Shown here piece after piece: positions 7,052 through 13,639 of a DNA stretch of 15,474 nucleotides (the stretch's first letter is position 1; each line of letters opens with the position of its first letter). Both the position numbers and the translations under genes were made by a program. The stretch covers positions 1-15,474 of the forward strand of contig DQGZ01000138.1 of the NCBI GenBank assembly GCA_003531345.1, given 5' to 3'. This stretch comes from Alphaproteobacteria bacterium. GTDB taxonomy: Bacteria > Pseudomonadota > Alphaproteobacteria > Rickettsiales > UBA8987. The notes under the pieces were generated by a model. It worked only from the letters and a program-made list of their open reading frames with translations, was not told where the DNA came from and searched no databases.

Positions 7052-8242
7052 ATGGAATATAATTTGATAAATACACTTGTTGCCAGCATAGTTACAGCGT
7101 TTATTTTTGGTATGATTGCCAAAAAACTTAAACTGCCTGCAATATTCGGCTACCTGCTGGCTGGTGTTGCCATTGGGCCTAACACACCTGGCTTTGTTGC
7201 AGATATAAGCCTTGCAAAACAGCTTGCCGAGATAGGCATTATACTTTTGATGTTCGGTGTGGGGCTGCATTTTTCCTTCCAAGACCTTTTAAAAGTAAGG
7301 AAAATTGCCATACCAGGAGCAATAGCGCAGATGCTTTTAGCCACACTGGTTGGTGTTGTTGTTGCTGTATCACTTGGATATTCCGCTACACAGGGGTTTA
7401 TCTTTGGTTTTTCGCTTTCTGTTGCAAGTACTATAGTTTTACTAAGATCATTAGAGCAGAGAAAAATGATAGACAGTGCAGGCGGAAAAATTGCTATCGG
7501 CTGGCTGATAGTTGAGGATATAGCAATAGTACTGGCGATTGTCATGCTACCCGTTATAGCGGATATAAATACATCAAAAAATATTGATTTATATTTGATA
7601 ATCTCCAATCTTTTAGAGGTGATATTCAAGATCGGCGGGTTCTTTGTTTTTATGATGGTTTTCGGTAGGAGGTTCCTCCCATGGTTATTGGTTAACATCG
7701 CAAAGATGAGGTCAGCTGAGTTGAGTACACTTGGTACTTTAGCCATCGCATTGGGCTTTGCATATATTGCCTATATGGTTTTTGATGCATCACTTGCACT
7801 GGGCGCATTCCTAGCGGGAATGGTTCTAAACGAAAGTGAGATAGGTCAAAAATCCGCCGAGAACTCATTGCCGATGCGTGATGCATTTTCAGTATTATTC
7901 TTTGTTTCGGTTGGTATGCTATTTGAACCAGAAACTTTAATAAAACAGCCTGTGGCAGTGCTTCTAACCTTCCTGATAATAGTTGTCGCCAAGGGGTCTG
8001 TTGCATTTGCCATTGCAAAATTATTCAAACAAACGGATGAGGTCTGCTGCGCTGTTTCCATAGGGCTGGCACAGATTGGGGAGTTCTCATTTATATTGGG
8101 CAGTCTGGCATTAACAAAAAACCTTATCACACAAGAGCTCTACAACCTTATACTTGCTGGGGCAATGCTCTCAATTGTAGCGAACCCTTTCCTGTTTAGC
8201 TTTTGTGACAAGATATTTCTTAGAAAAAAAGTACGGAGTTAG
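7052..8242 (+). CDS. KefB/CPA2-type cation:proton antiporter
   Basis: 396-aa polytopic inner-membrane protein of the monovalent cation:proton antiporter-2 family (KefB/YbaL-like, Na+/H+ exchanger domain). Roughly 11-12 hydrophobic segments fill the whole length. Family motifs include GYLLAGVAIGPNTPG (33-47), LLMFGVGLHFSFQDL (65-79), SVASTIVLLRSLEQR (123-137), GWLIVEDIAIV (150-160) with the conserved Glu-Asp pair, and AQIGEFSFILG near the C-terminus. It ends shortly after the last helix (FLRKKVRS), so the cytoplasmic TrkA-N/RCK domain of KefB, KefC and YbaL is missing. Only 40 nt separate it from the convergent cysA gene, so no detached domain lies directly downstream. The ion is probably K+ or Na+. 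No SD is seen before ATG 7052. Confidence 0.88.
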   Translation: MEYNLINTLVASIVTAFIFGMIAKKLKLPAIFGYLLAGVAIGPNTPGFVADISLAKQLAEIGIILLMFGVGLHFSFQDLLKVRKIAIPGAIAQMLLATLVGVVVAVSLGYSATQGFIFGFSLSVASTIVLLRSLEQRKMIDSAGGKIAIGWLIVEDIAIVLAIVMLPVIADINTSKNIDLYLIISNLLEVIFKIGGFFVFMMVFGRRFLPWLLVNIAKMRSAELSTLGTLAIALGFAYIAYMVFDASLALGAFLAGMVLNESEIGQKSAENSLPMRDAFSVLFFVSVGMLFEPETLIKQPVAVLLTFLIIVVAKGSVAFAIAKLFKQTDEVCCAVSIGLAQIGEFSFILGSLALTKNLITQELYNLILAGAMLSIVANPFLFSFCDKIFLRKKVRS

Positions 8243-8282
8243 TTAACAGAACCTAATCTAAAAACATTTTACTATAGATAAT

Positions 8283-9479
8283 CTATGCAGCTTCTTCAAA
8301 AACTTTCACCTGTTTCGGGGTAACAAGAATTTCATCTCCCTTTTTGACATTAAGATTTGCTATCACACTTCTGATTATCTCGGCTTGTATCAGCTTGCCG
8401 TTCTTGCGTTCCAACTCCAGCTTTACAAGTGGCCCTGCGGGGTTAACATGTATTACCTTGGCAGATATGAACTCCTTACCTGGTTCTGGCTGTTTTGAGA
8501 TGTACATTTCATGAGGGCGAACATATATTTTAACAATTTTCCCTTCTTTTGAAACTGCCTCATCAGGTTCAGAGGGTAGTTTCTCTGTTTCCTCATCAGT
8601 TCTTTTTTTCAGGAACTCAGGTACAAACCTGTTAATGTAAGATGAAAGGTCGTTATATTTCTTTTTCAGTACAGATGTTTTCTCACTCACCTGCTCTTTA
8701 ACATCAACTTCCAGCAACCTGACATTACCATTAGCATCTTTTACGCCATCAAACTGGTTATAATTACCAAGAAAGTCATAAACGAAACTATTCTGCGGGT
8801 GAAGATATACGTCTTCTGGGGTTCCTACCTGTTCAATTTTGCCGTTACTCATCACCACTACACGGTCTGAAACTTCCATTGCCTCTTCCTGATCATGCGT
8901 AACAAAAACTGAGGTTACATGTATTTCGTCATGTAGTTTTCTCATCCACCTGCGAAGTTCTTTCCGAACTTTTGCGTCCAGCGCACCAAATGGCTCATCA
9001 AGCAATAATACTTTAGGCTCAACCGCAAGCGCACGGGCAAGCGCTACACGCTGCCGCTGACCACCAGAAAGCTGGCTTGGGTATCTGTCATAAAATTTAT
9101 CAAGGTAAACCAGGCGCAGCAGGTTCATTACCTTTTCGTTTATCTCATCATCACTGGGGCGGGTATTTTTAGGGCGTACACGCAAACCAAAGGCAACATT
9201 CTCAAATACTGTCATATGTTTGAACAGCGCATAGTGCTGGAATACGAAACCAATATTACGCTCCTTTGCGTCTTTATCATCAACGCCTTCGCCGTGCAGC
9301 ATTACCTTGCCTGCATCTGCAAATTCAAGCCCAGCAATAATACGAAGTAATGTAGTTTTGCCAGAACCAGAAGGGCCGAGCAGTGCAACCATCTCGCCCG
9401 TTTCTATCCTGAGAGAAACATCTTTCAGGGCAATGAAATCTCCGAATGATTTTGTTATATTTTTAATTTCAATTGTCAT
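8283..9479 (-). CDS. cysA: sulfate/thiosulfate ABC transporter ATPase CysA
   Basis: 398-aa ATP-binding subunit of a CysA-type importer. The ATPase core (1-235) has Walker A GPSGSGKT (35-42), Q-loop Q81, signature LSGGQ (138-142), Walker B VLLLDE (157-162), D-loop GALD and the switch histidine in FVTHDQEEAMEV (H195). The CysA-typical sequence QVGTPEDVYLHPQNSFVYDF follows. A TOBE-like regulatory domain (about 315-395) begins KIVKIYVRPHEM. Between them is a Lys/Glu-rich insert of about 50 residues (262-314), which makes the protein longer than the usual 350-365 aa. No cysT, cysW or sulfate-binding protein gene lies in the window. The best match by eye is CysA; related PotA- or ThiQ-type ATPases are less likely. 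The gene is convergent with the antiporter and divergent from tatD. No SD is seen before ATG 9479. Confidence 0.85.
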   Translation of the reverse strand: MTIEIKNITKSFGDFIALKDVSLRIETGEMVALLGPSGSGKTTLLRIIAGLEFADAGKVMLHGEGVDDKDAKERNIGFVFQHYALFKHMTVFENVAFGLRVRPKNTRPSDDEINEKVMNLLRLVYLDKFYDRYPSQLSGGQRQRVALARALAVEPKVLLLDEPFGALDAKVRKELRRWMRKLHDEIHVTSVFVTHDQEEAMEVSDRVVVMSNGKIEQVGTPEDVYLHPQNSFVYDFLGNYNQFDGVKDANGNVRLLEVDVKEQVSEKTSVLKKKYNDLSSYINRFVPEFLKKRTDEETEKLPSEPDEAVSKEGKIVKIYVRPHEMYISKQPEPGKEFISAKVIHVNPAGPLVKLELERKNGKLIQAEIIRSVIANLNVKKGDEILVTPKQVKVFEEAA

Positions 9480-9572
9480 TATTTATGGCATAGTAATTTT
9501 CATAAGCCCAATTGCAGGAAATATTAAGATATTTCAAGCTAAATTTTGCTTTTACCTCACCCGTATTCAGTT

Positions 9573-10355
9573 ATGCTAGTAGACTCACATTGCCATTTAA
9601 ACTTTCCTGACCTGAAGAACAGGCACGATGAAGTAATTGAAAGCGCCCGCAAGGCTGGCGTTGGCATAATGCAGACAATATGCACCAAAATGAGTGAGTT
9701 TGATGAAGTTTACGCAATTGCTGATAAATATGAAAATGTTTATGCTTCCATCGGTGTTCACCCCCACGAAGCAGACCATGATCAGCCAGATGTAAAACTT
9801 CTCAAAACCCTTTCAAAATGGCCTAAGGTCATAGGTATTGGTGAAACTGGGCTGGATTACTACTATAAAAATGCCGCCCCCGAAAATCAGAAAGAGAATT
9901 TTGAAAAACACCTTATAGTAGCTGCTGATGAAGGCTTGCCAGTTATAGTACACACCAGAGATGCAGAAGACGACACCTATAATATCCTCTCAGAACAAAT
10001 GAGCAGGAAGCCATTCACAGGGCTTCTTCACTGTTTTACTGGCAGTGCTGAAATGGCGCAGAAATGTATGGAACTGGGTATGTATATTTCAATATCGGGT
10101 ATTGTTACTTTTAAAAATGCTATCATATTGCAGGAAATTGTACGTGATGTAATTCCCTTAAACAGGCTTCTGGTTGAAACGGACTCACCTTTTTTAGCGC
10201 CAGTGCCACACAGGGGCAAACCTTGTGAGCCAGCATTTACCCGCAATACCGCTGAATTCATCGCAAGCCTGAAAGGCATCAGCTATGAAGAGCTGGCAAA
10301 AGAAACCACAGAAAACTTCTTAACCCTTTTTAATAAAGCGCAATTGACCAGTTAA
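9573..10355 (+). CDS. tatD: TatD-family metal-dependent hydrolase
   Basis: 260-aa TIM-barrel DNase/hydrolase of the TatD/YcfH family, a cytoplasmic enzyme with two divalent metals. Metal ligands are in the expected places: H6 and H8 in DSHCHL, E91 in GIGETGLDYYY, H127 in VIVHTRDA, H153 in LLHCFTG and D204 in VETDSPFLAPVPHRGK. Length is typical (about 260 aa). I start at ATG 9573 because MLVDSHCHL is the usual N-terminus; the TTG at 9546 would add nine non-homologous residues. No SD is visible upstream. It is divergent from cysA across 93 bp and is followed on the same strand by a small gene with its own promoter. The YcfH-type paralogue found next to DNA polymerase III delta' and tRNA-ligase genes in many bacteria is equally possible; no such neighbours occur here. 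Confidence 0.9.
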   Translation: MLVDSHCHLNFPDLKNRHDEVIESARKAGVGIMQTICTKMSEFDEVYAIADKYENVYASIGVHPHEADHDQPDVKLLKTLSKWPKVIGIGETGLDYYYKNAAPENQKENFEKHLIVAADEGLPVIVHTRDAEDDTYNILSEQMSRKPFTGLLHCFTGSAEMAQKCMELGMYISISGIVTFKNAIILQEIVRDVIPLNRLLVETDSPFLAPVPHRGKPCEPAFTRNTAEFIASLKGISYEELAKETTENFLTLFNKAQLTS

Positions 10356-10401
10356 ATTTCGGTACTTACCTATTGTCAAAGATTTACTAACCTAAAAAAA
10401 C

Positions 10402-10410
10402 TGCTATAAT
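10402..10410 (+). promoter_or_regulatory. extended -10 promoter giving a leaderless start
   Basis: TGCTATAAT is a perfect extended -10 (TGn-TATAAT). The next gene's ATG (10418) starts 7 nt after it, exactly where transcription should begin, so the mRNA is probably leaderless. The -35 is weak (TTTACT at 10383-10388, 16-bp spacing), which is usual with extended -10 promoters. Confidence 0.65.
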
Positions 10411-10417
10411 TGCGGTT

Positions 10418-10771
10418 ATGGCAATCACACCATTACAGATAAGCTCTTTACTTGGGGTTAATACCAGTAATTTTGGTAAATCTTCAGTTGCGGATATACT
10501 GGGTGTTACTAATAGTGATGTTTCACTCTCTTTATTGCCTTTTAGTCAGGGTTCAACAGGGCAAGAGCGGGATGATAGGCTTACTTATTTGGAAGAGTTT
10601 ATAAAAACCAACGTAACTGATGGCAATGCCGATAAGTTGCTGGCATCAGTTGAGGCTTTACGTAGCTTGCTTAATGGCAAAGCTACTAAAAATAATGGTA
10701 TTGATCCTGTATTCAGCTTGCTTGCTGGTTCATCTATTGCCGCTGGTTCAATTATTAATGAACTTGCCTAG
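10418..10771 (+). CDS. unrecognised 117-aa soluble protein
   Basis: I do not recognise this 117-aa protein. It has no signal peptide and no strong membrane helix. The N-terminal 50 residues are rich in Ser, Leu, Asn and Gly (ITPLQISSLLGVNTSNFG, then SVADILGVTNSDVSLSLLPF, a loose repeat around LGVTN/LGVNTS). A charged amphipathic helical part follows (RDDRLTYLEEFIKTNV, then DKLLASVEALRSLLNG). It ends with a small-residue stretch, FSLLAGSSIAAGSIINELA. The composition is that of a small helical structural or secreted protein. It has its own extended -10 promoter, and the start codon coincides with the expected transcription start. It stands alone between tatD and the DJ-1 gene. The coding call rests on an unbroken frame of sensible composition plus the promoter. 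Confidence 0.7.
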   Translation: MAITPLQISSLLGVNTSNFGKSSVADILGVTNSDVSLSLLPFSQGSTGQERDDRLTYLEEFIKTNVTDGNADKLLASVEALRSLLNGKATKNNGIDPVFSLLAGSSIAAGSIINELA

Positions 10772-10803
10772 ATAATCTACTGACGACACTATCTAATTTT
10801 TTT

Positions 10804-10828
10804 GAAAATTTTCCCTATTAAAATTTTC
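10804..10828. repeat. AT-rich inverted repeat after small gene
   Basis: GAAAATTTT (10804-10812) and AAAATTTTC (10820-10828) are perfect 9-bp complements around CCCTATT. It lies 32 bp after the small gene's stop. The stem is almost all A-T and followed only by ATATTTTACT, so it is at best a weak terminator. Confidence 0.35.
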
Positions 10829-10876
10829 ATATTTTACTATATTGGTTACATAATCTCTTTATAAATCCTTGAGAAA

Positions 10877-11569
10877 ATGAAATCTATATTGTTCATAACA
10901 ACCTCCGCCGCTAAACTTGATGAGAGCCCTACAGGCATATGGTTTGAAGAGCTTTCAACGCCTTATTATGCGCTCCTTAAAGCTGGCTTCAGCATTGATA
11001 TATGTTCGCCTAAAGGCGGAAAAGTTCCTTATGACCCAAGGGCGCTTGATAAAGAAAATATAGTACCGTCAGTTACAAAGTTCCTGAAAGACGAAGAGGC
11101 AATGCAGAAGCTTAGCAAAAGCAAAAAAATCTCTGCAACTAATTTTGACAAATATGATGCAATATTTTTCCCTGGCGGGCATGGTGCTGTAGTTGACCTG
11201 CCTTATGATAAAGTGTTGGCAGAAAAATTAGGAAAATTTTTTGATTCTGGTAAGTTGATTTCTGCCATATGCCACGGGCCAGGTGGGCTAGTTAAAGCAA
11301 AACGTAGGGATGGTAAGTCAATAGTTGAAGGGTTAAAATTAACAGCTTTTTCTAATGCAGAAGAAGAGGCTATTGGTGTAACAGATAAAGTGCCATTCTT
11401 GCTGGAATCTAGACTGAAGGAGCTTGGTGGTATATATTCTGCTGCAAAAATTTTTAAGGAAAATGTAATTAAGGATAAAAATTTAATTACAGCTCAAAAC
11501 CCCGCTTCATCAAAAGCTGTTGCAGAAGCAATAATAAAATACTATTCAAGTGCAAAAAATAAGTTTTAA
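10877..11569 (+). CDS. DJ-1/PfpI (Hsp31-like) family protein
   Basis: 230-aa cytoplasmic protein of the DJ-1/ThiJ/PfpI superfamily, closest by eye to Hsp31-type glyoxalase III/chaperone members. PTGIWFEELSTPYYALLKAG (18-37) carries the Glu expected near the active site (E24/E25). FFPGGHGAVVDL (97-108) is the conserved loop, and the nucleophile elbow is AICHGPGGL (130-138) with Cys132 and His133. NPASSKAVAEAI near the C-terminus is also typical. Members act on methylglyoxal or protect proteins in stress; the activity here is inferred from family only. ATG 10877 has a weak GAGA before it, and TATAAA at 10860-10865 could be a -10 with a very short leader. The ExoD-family gene begins 6 nt after its stop, so the two are likely co-transcribed. 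Confidence 0.88.
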   Translation: MKSILFITTSAAKLDESPTGIWFEELSTPYYALLKAGFSIDICSPKGGKVPYDPRALDKENIVPSVTKFLKDEEAMQKLSKSKKISATNFDKYDAIFFPGGHGAVVDLPYDKVLAEKLGKFFDSGKLISAICHGPGGLVKAKRRDGKSIVEGLKLTAFSNAEEEAIGVTDKVPFLLESRLKELGGIYSAAKIFKENVIKDKNLITAQNPASSKAVAEAIIKYYSSAKNKF

Positions 11570-11575
11570 GCTCTC

Positions 11576-12181
11576 GTGTCTTTAATTCCTTCAAGCATAA
11601 ATGATGATCTGCAATCACTGGTCAAAGATACAGGCAGTGAAACAATAACTGTGGGAGAAATAGTAAACAAACTTAGTGAGCGTGGCTTTGGTATGTTGAT
11701 GATGTTATTTGCGCTGCCAATGTGTACCCCTATACCAACTCCTCCAGGAACAACAACATTATTCTCTCTGCCGCTTTTATTCCTATCTGTTCAGATGTTA
11801 TCTGGCAGGCGGAATTTATGGATACCCAAAAAATTATCTATAAAAACTATTAAAACAAAATTTTTAAAAAAACTTGTGGATGTGGTTTCACCATATCTAA
11901 AAAAACTCGAAAGATACGTAAAACCTCGCCTGCCGCATATTTATTCAAAATCAGGGGAGATAATTATTGGCTTTATGTGGTTAATGTTCTCTATATCCAT
12001 AGCTGTTCCTTTGCCTATGACTAATTTTCTGCCAGCAGTTGGTATATTAGTAAGCTCATTCGGTTTACTTAACAGAGACGGCTACATCATCTATGCAGGT
12101 TTTGGCATTGGTATCATAGGGTGTGCCATAACATTTTCTATATTATTCTTAGGCGGTAATTTTCTTGCTGGGCTGTTTTGA
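11576..12181 (+). CDS. ExoD-family membrane protein (second of two)
   Basis: 201-aa inner-membrane protein of the ExoD family, with better-kept signatures than the copy at 33-635. LSERGFGMLMMLFALPMCTP (33-52) is followed by the second hydrophobic block with LLFLSVQMLSGRRNLWIPKK (67-86). KPRLP (116-120), then VPLPMTNFLPAVGI (144-157) and SFGLLNRDGYII (161-172), fit the family core. Three to five membrane segments are likely. Members were first linked to exopolysaccharide production in rhizobia, but the biochemical activity is not established. The start is a GTG at 11576, 6 nt after the DJ-1 stop; the next in-frame ATG (11693) lies inside the first hydrophobic segment and would lose the motif. 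No clear SD is present, so translational coupling to the DJ-1 gene is plausible. Confidence 0.9.
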   Translation: MSLIPSSINDDLQSLVKDTGSETITVGEIVNKLSERGFGMLMMLFALPMCTPIPTPPGTTTLFSLPLLFLSVQMLSGRRNLWIPKKLSIKTIKTKFLKKLVDVVSPYLKKLERYVKPRLPHIYSKSGEIIIGFMWLMFSISIAVPLPMTNFLPAVGILVSSFGLLNRDGYIIYAGFGIGIIGCAITFSILFLGGNFLAGLF

Positions 12182-12275
12182 ATAGAAAACATATTGCCAG
12201 TATTTTCTTGATATTTAGAATATTTTTTCTAGTGATAGCGGCATCACCTAATATAAAAACAAATAAAAGTAGATT

Positions 12276-13568
12276 ATGTTAAAAAATTTTTCAGTTGCAG
12301 CTTTTCTTGCTGTTTCAGTTTTTGTACCAGTTAATAATTATGCAAGTGTTTCAGGTGCAGAACAAAACCTAAAGCTTGCAAAAATAGCCCTGAAGCTAGA
12401 ACAATTCGCCGATGCAAAAAAACACGTAGCAGAAGGCTTGAATGCAAACCCTAATGAGAAAACTGAAAAGGCGCTTAAAAAAGTTGATAAAAAAATCTCA
12501 AAAAAATCAAAAACTCATACAATAAAAGGTAAAATAACTACAGGTTATGAAACCCATTCTGATATAGGTGCAGCGCCAGCAGCAAAAGCAGGCGGTGATG
12601 TTACTGACTATATTTCCGATGACGAAGATGAAGATACCGAAATTGAGGAGCCAGAAGACGAAATGGAAGATCTTGATGATTTGATGGAAGATGATTCCTT
12701 CAATGACCAAGACCTTGAAGAAGTTTCAGACGAAGCCGATGCAGATGGTGATAGTATTCCAGATATAGAAGACACAGACATTGATGATGATATTGCAGGT
12801 GGGGATGGCTTCTTTTCAAAAGGTAAAGACTCTGAAAACAGGTTTTCTCAGGGGCTTAAACTTTCACATTCATATTTATTTTGTAACAAAGGCGGGTATA
12901 GGTGGAATACAGCTGGCGCATTTGTAAATGCAAATAATGAAGACAGAACAGAATTAGATAGAAGAAGCTATGCTTTTTCAACTGGCCCAGTATTTAATGT
13001 GCCATCCCTAAAGCTAAAAGTTAGCCCTTCAGTTTCATATCTTACATTAATAAAAGACCATAACGAAAATGCATCTGCTTGGTCTTATGCTTTGGGTTTT
13101 AGCTATAAAACAACTGAAAACCTAACTTTAACTGCAAAAGTTGCAAAAGTTGTTACTGATATTGAGGCAATGACAGCTGCGGATAGTACCTCCTATGCCT
13201 ACAAACTTGGTTCTTCATATAAACTTACAAAAGAAGATATTATAAATTTTTCATTTTCTCCTAAAAATGATTTTTCAGGAAAGGTAAAAAATAAAAAAGA
13301 TAATTATGGTTACAGCATAAGTTATGTCAGGGTTTTGCCTTGGAAAATGGCTGCAAGTTTCACTTTTGGCTATAAAGATGCTCAGTTCATAAATCTTGAC
13401 CCGCAGCGTGATGACACAACATATAAATATGCTTTTCAACTTGGCAAAAAATTTGACCACGGCTTTTCACTAACAGCAACATTGCTAGATCAGGAAAAAA
13501 AGGCAAGTTTAGCTGGTAAAGACATCCGTGACCAAGCGTTCATGCTGGTTGCAGGTTGGGGGTTTTGA
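12276..13568 (+). CDS. TPR + outer-membrane beta-barrel protein with acidic insert
   Basis: 430-aa predicted outer-membrane protein. A signal peptide (about 1-23 or 1-27) is followed by a TPR-like helical pair (28-62) and a Lys-rich segment (62-85). A first beta strand, KGKITTGYETHSDIG (84-98), precedes a strongly acidic stretch (about 108-177, dominated by Asp and Glu). That stretch contains ADADGDSIPDIEDTDIDDDI (154-173), a DxDxDxxxD calcium-binding-like pattern. The rest (about 190-430) alternates amphipathic strands and ends in VAGWGF, with a C-terminal Phe as in barrel proteins folded by BamA. TPR-plus-barrel proteins include Slam-type lipoprotein exporters and polysaccharide-export porins such as PgaA, but I cannot assign this one. 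Gene start ATG 12276 lacks a good SD; TATAAA at 12252-12257 may be a -10. A strong hairpin follows the stop. Confidence 0.8.
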   Translation: MLKNFSVAAFLAVSVFVPVNNYASVSGAEQNLKLAKIALKLEQFADAKKHVAEGLNANPNEKTEKALKKVDKKISKKSKTHTIKGKITTGYETHSDIGAAPAAKAGGDVTDYISDDEDEDTEIEEPEDEMEDLDDLMEDDSFNDQDLEEVSDEADADGDSIPDIEDTDIDDDIAGGDGFFSKGKDSENRFSQGLKLSHSYLFCNKGGYRWNTAGAFVNANNEDRTELDRRSYAFSTGPVFNVPSLKLKVSPSVSYLTLIKDHNENASAWSYALGFSYKTTENLTLTAKVAKVVTDIEAMTAADSTSYAYKLGSSYKLTKEDIINFSFSPKNDFSGKVKNKKDNYGYSISYVRVLPWKMAASFTFGYKDAQFINLDPQRDDTTYKYAFQLGKKFDHGFSLTATLLDQEKKASLAGKDIRDQAFMLVAGWGF

Positions 13569-13605
13569 TTAAGAATTTCCTAGAAACTTTCTAAAAAGCG
13601 TATAT

Positions 13606-13639
13606 AAATGCGCCTTTCCAACCGAAAGGCGCATTTTTT
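13606..13639 (+). terminator. strong hairpin plus T-run abutting the CysNC start
   Basis: AAATGCGCCTTTC (13606-13618) and GAAAGGCGCATTT (13624-13636) form a perfect 13-bp stem with a CAACC loop, and the T-run 13634-13639 completes a textbook rho-independent terminator. It ends at the base before ATG 13640. It probably ends the barrel-protein transcript. It could also attenuate CysNC or hide its SD, because AAAGG (13625-13629) lies in the 3' arm. Confidence 0.8.

Noticed and set aside
7150..7746. A 198-residue minus-strand open frame.
   Set aside because: It lies wholly inside the antiporter gene, has no domain-like sequence, and mirrors codon bias of the true gene.
9546..9572. N-terminal extension of TatD from TTG 9546.
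   Set aside because: TatD proteins normally start at the MLVDSHCHL sequence, which matches ATG 9573.
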